In this document: in pieces, positions 49,247-57,043 of the stretch
Numbering within the stretch: position 1 is the first letter of the stretch
How the letters are laid out: every line of letters begins with the position of its first letter
NCBI GenBank assembly: GCA_963707965.1
Contig: CAVPRR010000006.1
Coordinates: 186,001-250,000 of the forward strand
Reading direction: 5' to 3'
DNA length: 64,000 nucleotides
Source of the DNA: VRUE01 sp963707965
Lineage (GTDB): Bacteria > Actinomycetota > Thermoleophilia > Solirubrobacterales > 70-9
Notes under the pieces: model-generated
Told to the model about the DNA's origin: nothing
The model's database searches: none
Seen by the model: the letters and a program-made list of their open reading frames with translations, nothing else
Translations under genes and position numbers: made by a program

Positions 49247-49282
49247 GGGCCGGGCCACATCGGTGGGCCGGGCCACATCGGT
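49247..49282. repeat. 18-bp direct repeat
   Basis: GGGCCGGGCCACATCGGT occurs twice in a row. Part of it (CCGATGTGGCCC, minus strand) resembles the core of the shared element at 39.9 and 48.2 kb. Confidence 0.6.
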
Positions 49283-49455
49283 GGCTGAGATGGAGAGGAA
49301 CGATTTCGCTTGAAAGGCCTGACGGCGGCGCTTCGCGACCGTTGGATGAGGCACAACCGAGATGAAGCGCAGCCGCGGGCCGCTGCCCTGCCGGCCGCTG
49401 CGCCAGCGCGCCACTCGCCTGGCGCGGCGAGAACGAGACGAGGTGTCCTTAGTCC

Positions 49456-49872
49456 GTGAGGCAGTCCGTAGACGTCGAGCTGAGCGAGTTTGCCGTCCAG
49501 GCCCTGGAAGGGGAGGAAGGCGGGGAGCCCGAGCGCGTGCCGGCCAGGCTGGTGCGAGCCATCCTCTACTACCTCAGCGAAAGGGGCTCGGGCCGGGCCG
49601 AGTGGACCTATCCGGCGTTCATGCGCGACACGAAACCGAGCAAGGTCGTGGAGCTGGAGCTGAACGTCGACGAGAAGCTGTGGAGCTCACTCGAGGAGGA
49701 GGCCGCGAGACAGGGGGTCTCCACGCAGCAGATGCTCGGGCACGCCGCCCTCTTCCTCGCCGCCGACGTCAATTCCGGGCGGTTCACCGAGCGCATCCTC
49801 GACGGCATCGAGAACGGCAATGGCGATGCGCCGGAGGGGATGGGGGAGACGGGTAACCCCGGGGACGACTGA
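49456..49872 (+). CDS. Small soluble protein, paralogue 1 of the sigma-associated family
   Basis: 138 residues from GTG 49456. It aligns by eye with the proteins at 51057 and 54573: an N-terminal part with VDVELSEFAVQALEG, a middle helix (RLVRAILYYLSER in place of LALHHYARRL), a strand pair (VVELELNVDEKLWSSLEEEA) and a final helix (ARQGVSTQQMLGHAALFLAA) like a ribbon-helix-helix half or a helical bundle. No membrane segment or enzyme motif. It converges on the sigma gene at 49967. A regulatory or anti-sigma-like role is inferred only from repeated adjacency. Its last codons and stop lie in a 35-bp repeat. Confidence 0.65.
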   Translation: MRQSVDVELSEFAVQALEGEEGGEPERVPARLVRAILYYLSERGSGRAEWTYPAFMRDTKPSKVVELELNVDEKLWSSLEEEAARQGVSTQQMLGHAALFLAADVNSGRFTERILDGIENGNGDAPEGMGETGNPGDD

Positions 49873-49940
49873 CGGGGGCCGCACGGCCGAGACGGCGGGA
49901 CGACTGACGGGGGCCGCACGGCCGAGACGGCGGGACGACT
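49864..49940. repeat. 35-bp tandem repeat between the small protein and the sigma gene
   Basis: Two full copies of a 35-bp unit beginning GACGACTGACGGGGGCCGCA, plus the start of a third at 49934. The first copy includes the stop of the small-protein gene, again a duplication across a stop codon. Confidence 0.8.
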
Positions 49941-49966
49941 ACCCCGACCAACCCGCCGGGCGGCGC

Positions 49967-50596
49967 TCAGGCGCGCGCCGCAACCACCGGCGCGGCGCCG
50001 AGGTCGACCAGGTTCTCCTGAAGCGTGCGCCGGCCCCTGTGGTGGAGGCCGTGGACGGAGCTCTCGGTCTTGTCGAGCGTCTCGGCGATCTCGGTGGGGG
50101 AGAGGCCCACGATGTGGCGCAGCACGAGCACCTCGCGCTGGTCGTCGGGGAGCCGCTCGAGGGCGCGGCGCAGGTCCTGGCCGCGCTGGAAGCTGGTTTC
50201 GGCATGGCCCGAGTCGGCGACCCGCACCTCCTCGGTGGGGATCGCCCGCCGGGTGCGCATGTGGTCGAGGGCCGCGTTGCGGGCGACCCGCAGGATCCAG
50301 GCGGTGAAGGGGACGTCGCGCTGCTCGTACTTCCCGATCACCTTGATCAGCTTGGCGAAGACGTTCTGGGTGATGTCCTCGGCCTCGTGGTGGTCGTGCA
50401 CCAGGCTGTTCACGAAGCGCTGAACGTCCTGCGCGTAGCTGACGTAGAGGAAGTGCAGCGCCTCCATGTCCCCCTGCTTGGCGCGGCCCACGGCCTCCTG
50501 CACGAGTCGGGTTTCCGGCCGCCCCGCCTCGGAGGAGTGGCCGGCTGCGTTTGCGCCTGACCCTGTCTCAACCTTTGGACTGCATGGTTCCTGCAC
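49967..50596 (-). CDS. Sigma-70-family (ECF-type) sigma factor, paralogue 2
   Basis: 209 residues. Region 2 spans LHFLYVSYAQDVQRFVNSLV to ALDHMRTRRAIP with the -10-recognition helix AEDITQNVFAKLIKVIGKYE. Region 4 has LERLPDDQREVLVLRHIVGL and SPTEIAETLDKTESSVHGLH, a full helix-turn-helix. No membrane anti-sigma gene is next to it. Instead, small soluble proteins lie on both sides: one convergent (49456) and one divergent (51057). The sequence is nearly the same as the factor at 53609 except at the termini. Confidence 0.9.
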   Translation of the reverse strand: MQEPCSPKVETGSGANAAGHSSEAGRPETRLVQEAVGRAKQGDMEALHFLYVSYAQDVQRFVNSLVHDHHEAEDITQNVFAKLIKVIGKYEQRDVPFTAWILRVARNAALDHMRTRRAIPTEEVRVADSGHAETSFQRGQDLRRALERLPDDQREVLVLRHIVGLSPTEIAETLDKTESSVHGLHHRGRRTLQENLVDLGAAPVVAARA

Positions 50597-51056
50597 TTAC
50601 AACTGCCTCCCGACTGCATTGAACAACTCAACGAAGCATTGAACGACTCGACGAAACCTTGAAACGACTCAAGAGAAAACTGCTTTTCCCCTAACCATGA
50701 CCGGGTCTTACCCCATTGAGCGCCCGCAAAATGCGGGAAACTAATTTGAATACCCCCCGGGGGTGACTAGACAGTGAATCTCGCATCGGAGATGCTGAGT
50801 GCCTACACCTTTTAGCCGATGGTGGCCAGTTGTCAATGCCCAATATTCGTCCAAACTTCCCCTTAACGCTTAAGTTGCGAGCGGCGCACAGCTAACGCAC
50901 AGCTGTTTCACTCGGTGCAGACAAGACGATTCTTGGGGCCAAAAGGGGACTAGACCTGGGGTGAAGTTGGGACCGCAACGGCTGAAGTTAGGACCGTTCA
51001 CGGTCTGACGTCAAAAACTTGCGCAACCGGGAGAGGTTCTTTGCGCAAGGAGAATC
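50597..51056. promoter_or_regulatory. Divergent intergenic region of sigma module 2, conserved with module 3
   Basis: 460 AT-richer bases. Imperfect 20-bp repeats (CATTGAACGACTCGACGAA) lie at 50617-50672 and a hairpin CCCGCA-AAA-TGCGGG near 50730. Block 1 (about 50832-50904, GTCAATGCC, AATATTCGTCCAAA, ACGCT, GCACAGCTG) and block 2 (about 50982-51025, GAAGTTAGGA, then CAAAAACTTG) recur upstream of the gene at 54573. These are likely promoters or operators of the sigma/small-protein pair. AAGGAGAATC is the ribosome binding site of the small gene. Confidence 0.6.
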
Positions 51057-51440
51057 GTGAAAGTCGCACTGGGCAGATTCGCTCGATCGAGCATCGAAAC
51101 CCGCATCGGGGGCGATGCCTCCACCGGCGTGCAGCTGGCGCTTCACCACTACGCGAGGCGGTTGCACTCGGCGCGCAGGCCAATCGATCCGCCGCACTTC
51201 GCTCGCGGCGCGCCCCCGAGCGACACGGCAACGACGATCGACGTCACGCTGGACCCGGAGCTGCAGACCGCTCTGGAGCGCGAGGCGCGCAGGCACGATC
51301 TGCCCGTGGAACAGATCCTTCGACACGCCGTGTTCGTCTGCCTCGCGGACCTCGATTTCGGCCCCGGGGCCCGCGGAGGAGCCGTGCAATCCGGCCCTCT
51401 CCGCCTGGTGGGAAATCCAGACGATTCTGTGCTTCATTAG
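51057..51440 (+). CDS. Small soluble protein, paralogue 2 of the sigma-associated family
   Basis: 127 residues from GTG 51057. It starts VKVALGRFARSSIETRIGG, the same opening as paralogue 3, then VQLALHHYARRL, DVTLDPELQTALEREARRHD and LPVEQILRHAVFVCLADLDF. Predicted as helix, strand, helix without membrane segments. The final helix has the spacing of a DNA-binding or dimerising RHH helix. Divergent from sigma 2 with a shared control region. Function unknown. Confidence 0.68.
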   Translation: MKVALGRFARSSIETRIGGDASTGVQLALHHYARRLHSARRPIDPPHFARGAPPSDTATTIDVTLDPELQTALEREARRHDLPVEQILRHAVFVCLADLDFGPGARGGAVQSGPLRLVGNPDDSVLH

Positions 51441-51498
51441 CTTCGATCCGCCGTCTTCACCCCGCCGGGTGTGATCGGCCGACTTGAGACAGGTAGCG

Positions 51499-51532
51499 GC
51501 GCCAAGGCGGTTCCGCAGAACCACCTTGGCGC
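51499..51532. repeat. Inverted repeat related to the palindrome at 31741
   Basis: Arms 51499-51513 and 51518-51532, with one mismatch and loop CGCA, share the core AAGGCGGTTCCGC and CCTT with the 24-bp palindrome at 31741-31764. It sits between the small-protein gene and the AbiE locus and may end transcription. It looks like a member of a dispersed palindromic family. Confidence 0.6.
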
Positions 51533-51688
51533 TCCCCTTGAGCCTGGCGACGTCGATTCGGAGGTGCTCTGGCCTGTCCGCGGGCAGCGTGAGATCGCAA
51601 GTGCGGCGAGGGACCCTGGGCGAGAGGGCCGCAGGTGTTTGGTTTAGTCTGAAATTGGATGCACCAGGGAGCCTCTATATTTACGATA

Positions 51689-51706
51689 ATTAGCGCTAAA
51701 GCTAAT
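51689..51706 (+). promoter_or_regulatory. Candidate operator of the AbiE locus
   Basis: ATTAGC-GCTAAA-GCTAAT is a 6-bp inverted repeat in an AT-rich patch 18 bp before the abiEi start. AbiEi-type antitoxins repress their own operon by binding such repeats. Confidence 0.5.
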
Positions 51707-51723
51707 AGAAACCGCTATTCTTC

Positions 51724-52581
51724 ATGCACCATGCAACTGATGATTTTACGATAATGAGTAGAGGTGCCCCTCCTAAGAAGAGGGAGGCTGTGCGCGCTCG
51801 CATGCGTGCAGAGGGCAGGGACTCACTTTCCCTGACAGCTGACGACGCGTGGCTGCGAGAGATCACCTCGAACCCCGCAAGGCTCCTCGCAGACATGGCA
51901 CAAAAGGGCTACGCGCACCGGATCCAAGCCGGTCGTTACCTGATTGAGACTGGGTCAGATGCTCCTCAGGAGCATCTACTGGTAGAGGCGCTCGAGCCGC
52001 TGGCTCGCACCCTTCTGGACAAGCTGGGAGTTCCCTACTACCTCTCCTGGCATACGGCACTTTTTCACTATGGCTTGATCGAGCAGCAAGCCTCGAGCAT
52101 CTACTGCGGGATTCCCAACGAGAAGTCGCCGGCTCGGTTCGGCACGTTCGCGGTCCGCTTCGTCAAGGTTTCGCGGGACTCATTCTTCGGAATAGAGCCA
52201 ATCTTGGACTTCCAGCAGCCGGTCATGATGGCGGGCGTGGAGAAGGCTCTTCTTGACTCATTGAGTCGGCCTGACTTAGCCGCGTCTTACCCGGTCGTCA
52301 TAGGTGCCTTTCAGGCAGCCGTCAATCGCGACTTGATCGAGCCCCAGCGCCTGGTCTCCTACACGATCCAAGTTGGAAGCGCAGCTCTCGCACGCAGAGT
52401 TGGCTTTCTAATGGACCGCTACAAACTGGAGGGCTCAGGGCTTCTCCTAGAGCACATCGGCCCCCGTCGGCGGCTCGAGGCCTTTCGCCCTGGTGATCCA
52501 CGAGACGTGGGCGAGCTGGAGCCAAAATGGCGGCTGCGCGTGGCGCCGCGCATCCTTCTGACAGCGGAGAGCCCGAAGTGA
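51724..52581 (+). CDS. abiEi: AbiEi-type antitoxin and transcriptional regulator
   Basis: 285 residues from ATG 51724, or 275 from ATG 51754. A basic N-terminal helix region that may bind DNA is followed by the AbiEi domain: LLDKLGVPYYLSWHTALFHY, IYCGIPNEKSPARFGTFAVR, and the helical C-terminal part with VEKALLDSLSRPDLAA. In type IV AbiE systems the antitoxin does not bind the toxin but opposes its activity and represses the operon. It overlaps the toxin gene by GTGA. Confidence 0.82.
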   Translation: MHHATDDFTIMSRGAPPKKREAVRARMRAEGRDSLSLTADDAWLREITSNPARLLADMAQKGYAHRIQAGRYLIETGSDAPQEHLLVEALEPLARTLLDKLGVPYYLSWHTALFHYGLIEQQASSIYCGIPNEKSPARFGTFAVRFVKVSRDSFFGIEPILDFQQPVMMAGVEKALLDSLSRPDLAASYPVVIGAFQAAVNRDLIEPQRLVSYTIQVGSAALARRVGFLMDRYKLEGSGLLLEHIGPRRRLEAFRPGDPRDVGELEPKWRLRVAPRILLTAESPK

Positions 52582-53495
52582 GTTTCACCACGTCGGCGCG
52601 AGTAGCCAACTACGCGAGAGAGGCCGGGCTGCAGTCACGCCAGGTGATGATGCTCGTCGCTCGCTGCGCGCTCGTTAAGCACTTGGCTGAGCAATACGGT
52701 GATCGCTTCATCCTCAAGGGAGGAGCGCTCCTTTACCACGTCTACGGGACTCCCCGCGTCTCTTTCCTGGATACGGACTACGCAGAGACCGAGACGAGGG
52801 GAGCGCCAGATCCGATCGATGTAGAGCGGTCGATCGTCTTCACAGACCGAGCGAGCGGCTACAGCCTGCAGACAACGCCTGATGGGCAGTGGACCGAGCG
52901 CGGGAACATGGTCAGGGCGCAGAACCTGACCTTCACCATGGACGGCTTCGAGGAGAGCAGGGGGGCTCGCGCTCGCGTAAATATCTCGGTCTCATTCCGG
53001 CGCAGCGAGCGCCTGGACAAGGTCGATAGGGATCTCTTCTTCGATCCAGATGGGTTGCTCACTGACAACACGGCCTTCAAGGTAAACGGACTGACCCTCA
53101 ACGAGGCCGCTGCGGAGAAGATCGTCGCCTGGTGTTTGAAGGAAGATCTCGACAAGCACTTCGCAGACCTTGCGATTCTCGCCCGAGACCATCCCGCTGA
53201 CATAGACCGGAGCCGAGTCATCGAGCTGGTCGTCGAGAAGTTCAAACGCGAGCGCACGGCAGCAGAGACGCGCGCCCTATACGAGGGCTTGACGAACCCT
53301 GCCGATCTGATCCCACGGTTCCTCAATGAGGATCGGCTCGGGCGACTGCGCGCTCATTGGAGCAGTGGGATCGGCACGCGAATCTGGCTGCAGCGCAATG
53401 AGCAGAGGAATGCACGCTCGATCGTTGCCGCGGCTAATGTCGAGGCCCTTGTCCGCGAGTACTGGACAGAGGCGGTCGAAACGCTCCCAGGGTAG
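52578..53495 (+). CDS. abiEii: AbiEii-type nucleotidyltransferase toxin
   Basis: 305 residues from GTG 52578. The nucleotidyltransferase core is FILKGGALLYHVYGTPRVSF followed by LDTDYAE, the DxD catalytic acids. LTLNEAAAEKIVAWCLKEDLDKHFADLAIL is the conserved C-terminal KxxR/D region of the DUF1814 family. AbiEii toxins transfer nucleotides (tRNA modification in characterised members) and cause growth arrest upon phage infection. Complete and paired, thus probably functional. Confidence 0.85.
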   Translation: MSFTTSARVANYAREAGLQSRQVMMLVARCALVKHLAEQYGDRFILKGGALLYHVYGTPRVSFLDTDYAETETRGAPDPIDVERSIVFTDRASGYSLQTTPDGQWTERGNMVRAQNLTFTMDGFEESRGARARVNISVSFRRSERLDKVDRDLFFDPDGLLTDNTAFKVNGLTLNEAAAEKIVAWCLKEDLDKHFADLAILARDHPADIDRSRVIELVVEKFKRERTAAETRALYEGLTNPADLIPRFLNEDRLGRLRAHWSSGIGTRIWLQRNEQRNARSIVAAANVEALVREYWTEAVETLPG

Positions 53496-53608
53496 TCGGT
53501 GCTCCCGGGTTAGCTTCTGGACGGCGCTGGGCCGCTCCACTCAGGCATGTCGCGAACGCGGCCCTCGGTGGGCAAGAGGGGCGGCGGACTGAACGGTGGC
53601 GGCGGGGC

Positions 53609-54241
53609 CTACGCGGCGGCTGAGGGTGCGACGACCGGGGCGGCGCCGAGCTCGCTCAGGTTCGTCTGAAGCGTGCGCCGGCCTCTGTGGTGCAGGCCGT
53701 GGACCGAGCTCTCGGTCTTGCCGAGCGTGTCGGCGATCTCCACCGGCGAGAGCCCCACGACGTGCCTCAGGACCAGCACCTCGCGCTGGTCTTCGGGCAG
53801 CTGCTCGAGAGCGTGGCGCAGGTCGTGCCCGCGTTCCTGGCTGACCTGGGCGCGGCCGGTGTCGGCGACCCGCACCTCCTCGGTCGGGATCGCGCGCCTC
53901 GCCCGCATGTGATCGAGGGCCGCGTTGCGGGCGACCCGCAGGATCCAGGCGGTGAAGGGGACCTCCCGCTGCTGGTATTTCCCAATCGCGGTGATCAGCT
54001 TGGCGAAGACGTTCTGGGTGATGTCTTCGGCCTCGTGCTGGTCGTGTACGAAGCTGTTGACGTAGCGAAGCACGTCCTGCGCGTAGCGCACGTAGAGGAA
54101 GTGGAACGCCCCCATGTCGCCCTGCTTGGCGCGCCCCACAGCCTCCTGCACGAGCTGGCTGTCCGGGCGCCCCGTGGCCTCGGCGGTGCCGCCACCTGCA
54201 TTCCGGTCTTCAGCTAATGGCTGACTGGGCCCCTGCGACAC
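53609..54241 (-). CDS. Sigma-70-family (ECF-type) sigma factor, paralogue 3
   Basis: 210 residues, with region 2 (FHFLYVRYAQDVLRYVNSFV, AEDITQNVFAKLITAIGKYQ) and region 4 (LEQLPEDQREVLVLRHVVGL, EIADTLGKTESSVHGLHHRG). Its N-terminus, MSQGPSQPLAEDRNAGGG, is nearly that of the truncated factor at 47.7 kb, and the DNA upstream is also similar. So the 47.7 and 53.6 kb copies are closest relatives. Divergent from small-protein paralogue 3, which precedes a sugar-transferase fragment. It probably governs envelope or polysaccharide genes, by position only. Confidence 0.9.
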   Translation of the reverse strand: MSQGPSQPLAEDRNAGGGTAEATGRPDSQLVQEAVGRAKQGDMGAFHFLYVRYAQDVLRYVNSFVHDQHEAEDITQNVFAKLITAIGKYQQREVPFTAWILRVARNAALDHMRARRAIPTEEVRVADTGRAQVSQERGHDLRHALEQLPEDQREVLVLRHVVGLSPVEIADTLGKTESSVHGLHHRGRRTLQTNLSELGAAPVVAPSAAA

Positions 54242-54572
54242 TTCCGAATTCCTCCCGCAGATTTCTTGTGATTTTCAAGCCGGCCCGGTGTTTGCTCGTG
54301 TGAAGGGCCAACTCCGCGATCCAGAAGGGATCAACTCGCGATCCTGCCAAAACTTCTCGCAAACTCCTGCGAGCAAGCCGCAAGGAATACGCGATGGGAA
54401 TGGCCATGTCAATGCCAATATTCGTCCAAATTTCAAACTGACGCTCAAGTCGCTGCAACTGCACAGCTGATTCAGGTGACGGCGCGTAGGGCGAAGTTAG
54501 GATGAATTCTTCATCTGGTGTTAAAAACTTGAGCACCTCGGGGTAGTTTGCCTTGACGTGCAGGAAGCAGCC
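54242..54572. promoter_or_regulatory. Divergent intergenic region of sigma module 3
   Basis: Block 1 (54408-54469: GTCAATGCCAATATTCGTCC, ACGCT, GCACAGCTG) and block 2 (about 54492-54535: GAAGTTAGGATGAATTCTTC, TAAAAACTTG) repeat those of module 2 in the same order and orientation relative to the small gene. AGGAAGCAGCC before GTG 54573 serves as ribosome binding site. Confidence 0.6.
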
Positions 54573-54923
54573 GTGAAGGTCGCACTTGGCAAATTCGCGA
54601 GGTCCAGCATCGAGACCCGCTTCGGGGCCGACATCGACGCCGGGATCCAGGCGGCGGTCCTTCATTACGCCAGGCGCCTGAAATCGGCATGGCCACCCGT
54701 CGGGATTCCCTGGTTCTGCCGCGGCAAGGCCGCCGTTTCCAGCGACACCGTGAGCAGCCTCGAGGTCCTCTTGGACCCCGAGTTGGAAGAAGAGCTGGAG
54801 TGTGAGGCGCGCCGGAACCAGGTGCCGGTGGAGCAGGTCCTGACGCACGCCGTGTTCGTCTACCTGGCGGACATGGACTCCGCATCGCAGGCGAGGCTGG
54901 CGGGCGGCGCCCCGCTGCATTAG
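54573..54923 (+). CDS. Small soluble protein, paralogue 3 of the sigma-associated family
   Basis: 116 residues. GTG 54573 is chosen over 54558 because the paralogue at 51057 starts at the same alignment point (VKVALG). VKVALGKFARSSIETRFGAD, VLHYARRLKSAW, LEVLLDPELEEELECEARRN and VPVEQVLTHAVFVYLADMD match paralogue 2 closely. No membrane segment or known domain. It lies between sigma 3 (divergent) and a sugar-transferase fragment (same strand). Confidence 0.68.
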   Translation: MKVALGKFARSSIETRFGADIDAGIQAAVLHYARRLKSAWPPVGIPWFCRGKAAVSSDTVSSLEVLLDPELEEELECEARRNQVPVEQVLTHAVFVYLADMDSASQARLAGGAPLH

Positions 54924-54969
54924 ACGCCCGCTGGGAGCGCCGGGACGACCTGGGCCCGCTGCACTTCGG

Positions 54970-55560
54970 CTGAAGCGCGATCCCAGCCTCGGGCTCGCCG
55001 CCACCCTGCTCGGCCTGCTGCTGATCGCCCCCCTGATGGCGATGATCGCCGTCGCGATCAAGCTCGACTCGCGCGGCCCCGTCCTCTTCCGCCAGCGCCG
55101 CGTCGGCCGCAAGGACCAGGTCTTCGAGATCTACAAGTTCCGCACCATGGTCGAGGACGCCGATGCGCAACGCGCAACACTCGCCAGCAGGAACGAGGCC
55201 GGCGGCGGCCTGTTCAAGATCGAGGACGACCCCCGCATCACCCGCGTCGGCCGCTTCCTCCGCCGCACCTCGCTGGACGAGCTGCCCCAGCTGTTGAACG
55301 TCCTGCGCGGCGACATGGCGCTGGTCGGCCCCCGCCCGCTCGTGGTCGACGAGGACTGCCTTATCGAGGGCCTCCACCGCCACCGCCTCTTGGTGTCCCC
55401 CGGCGTCACCGGCCTCTGGCAGATCTTCGGCTCCGCCCGCATCCCGCTCAACGAGATGGTCAAGATCGACTACCTCTACGGCGCCAACTGGTCGCTGTGG
55501 CTGGACATCAAGATCCTGCTGAGGACGGTTCCGTTCGTGCTCGGGCAGCGCGGGCTCTGA
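54970..55560 (+). pseudogene. Truncated undecaprenyl-phosphate sugar transferase
   Basis: About 196 residues equal to the C-terminal half of the complete enzyme at 60960, from LAATLLGLLLIAPLMAMIAV to LRTVPFVLGQRGL, with FRQRRVG, YKFRTM, SLDELPQLLNVLRGDMALVG and PRPLV. The four N-terminal helices and nucleotide-sugar-like domain are absent. No good start codon precedes the homology; ATG 55036 would delete the membrane-inserted helix. Standalone PglC-like enzymes of this size exist, so activity is not excluded, but a partial duplication of the 60.9 kb gene is more likely. Confidence 0.7.
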
Positions 55561-55608
55561 CGGCCTGGCAGAAACGAGCATGATCTCTGCCTTGGCGCGA
55601 GGGACCCC

Positions 55609-56988
55609 TCAGGCGAAGAGCTTGTCGAGGCCGATCAGGGCGACCCCCTCTTCGTCCGCTCGCCGGCGCAGCGGCGCGGAGAAGCCGCGGGCGAAGATCG
55701 CCAGCTTCGCGCCCGCGACACGGGGCAGGGAGTCCCGCTGCTCGAGGAGCTGCGTCAGCGTCGAGGCAGGCGCCGACCTGGCCCACTTACAGGAGGCCAG
55801 CAGGTCGTAACGGCCACGCGACACCCCGACGATGTCGATCTCGGTCTGTCCGTCGCGCGACCACCACGACCCCAGCTGCTGGGACGCAGGCAGGGCGTCT
55901 CCCCCGAAGCGGCCCGCCCAGTCCCGGCAGACGTCCTCGAACGCCGGGCCCATGTAGGAATCCAGGTCGCGCTCGACGACTTGCAGCACGTCCTCGACCC
56001 TGCCGCGCTCGAGGAGGCTGCGGTTGGGAAAGACAAACCGGAACCAGAAGCGGAAGAAAGGGTCGGTGAGCCGGTAAGTGGCGCGCCGCGCCTCCGGTCC
56101 CTTCGGCGTCAGTGGGGAGCGGGCTGCGACATAGCCGAGGGCCTCCAGCCTGCGCAGCATCTTGGACAGATTCGGGGTCGGTATGTCCGTCGCGTTTGAG
56201 ATCTCGCCGACCCGGGTGCAGCCGTTCGCGATCTCACGCACGATGGCGAAGTAGGTGCCAGGGTCGCGGATCTCCTGCTCCTCGCGGAGCAGGTGCAGCG
56301 GCTCTTCGTAGAGCGACTCGCCTTTCGCGAGGATGCGCCCCGCGATCGTCTCCGCGAGCGCTCGCTTCCCTGCCCAGACCTGGTATTGCGGTGTGCCGCC
56401 GAGGACGGCGTAGCGGCGCAGCTTGGACTCGGCCGAGAGTCGCCCCGGCGCGAACCGCGACGCGTCGCGGAAATCGAGCGGCTCCAGGAGGGGCCGGTAG
56501 TCGGCGCGTCCGAACAGCGGCGCCCCGGGCGCCAGCAGGTTCTCCATCAGGCGCAGGGCGCTGCCGCTGAGGATCAGCGTCAGCGGCACGCGATCCCGCT
56601 GCCACTCGTCCCAGTGCCGTTGCGCGATCGAGGCCAGCGACGGCTGGGCCGCGAGCAGCAACTGGAACTCGTCGAGCACGATCGCCAGGGGCGCCTCGCG
56701 GGCGAGGTCCGCGACCGTCGCCAGGGCCTCGTCCCAGGACCCGAAGCGCAGCGGAACACGCGGCCCGAGGAGGCGCGCCACCTCGCGAGCGAACATCTCG
56801 AGGTGCGCCTGCTCCCCCTGCTCGTCCGCCTGGAAGAAGACGCCGCGGCTGCGCCCGATCGCGTGCGTAAGCAGGAAGCTCTTTCCAACGCGGCGCCTGC
56901 CACGCAGGATGACGAGCTGCGGCGCGTTCGCGATCGCCTCGCGAAGGCGGGCCAGCTCGGATGCGCGGTCGATCAGCCCCGTTGCCAT
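55609..56988 (-). CDS. AAA ATPase with DUF234 nuclease-like domain
   Basis: 459 residues from ATG 56988. Walker A LRGRRRVGKSFLL, Walker B LAIVLDEFQLL and a sensor region LILSGSALRLMENLL. A winged helix (GEISNATDIPTPNLSKMLRR) is followed by the C-terminal DUF234 domain with ESKLRRYAVLGGTPQY earlier and TEIDIVGVSRGRYDLLASCK at the end, the E/D-x-K core of a PD-(D/E)XK nuclease. Such ATPases are common in archaea and in bacterial mobile islands. A defence or mobile-element role is inferred. A perfect GAGTTA-G-TAACTC lies upstream. Confidence 0.85.
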   Translation of the reverse strand: MATGLIDRASELARLREAIANAPQLVILRGRRRVGKSFLLTHAIGRSRGVFFQADEQGEQAHLEMFAREVARLLGPRVPLRFGSWDEALATVADLAREAPLAIVLDEFQLLLAAQPSLASIAQRHWDEWQRDRVPLTLILSGSALRLMENLLAPGAPLFGRADYRPLLEPLDFRDASRFAPGRLSAESKLRRYAVLGGTPQYQVWAGKRALAETIAGRILAKGESLYEEPLHLLREEQEIRDPGTYFAIVREIANGCTRVGEISNATDIPTPNLSKMLRRLEALGYVAARSPLTPKGPEARRATYRLTDPFFRFWFRFVFPNRSLLERGRVEDVLQVVERDLDSYMGPAFEDVCRDWAGRFGGDALPASQQLGSWWSRDGQTEIDIVGVSRGRYDLLASCKWARSAPASTLTQLLEQRDSLPRVAGAKLAIFARGFSAPLRRRADEEGVALIGLDKLFA

Positions 56989-57005
56989 AAACAGCAGTGT
57001 AGCGT

Positions 57006-57018
57006 GAGTTAGTAACTC
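57006..57018 (-). promoter_or_regulatory. Operator-like palindrome before the DUF234 ATPase
   Basis: GAGTTA-G-TAACTC, followed by CGTAATATACG, forms an AT-rich patch 18 bp upstream of the ATG at 56988. It is likely the promoter and operator. Confidence 0.45.
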
Positions 57019-57043
57019 GTAATATACGAGCGCCTGGCGCCGC

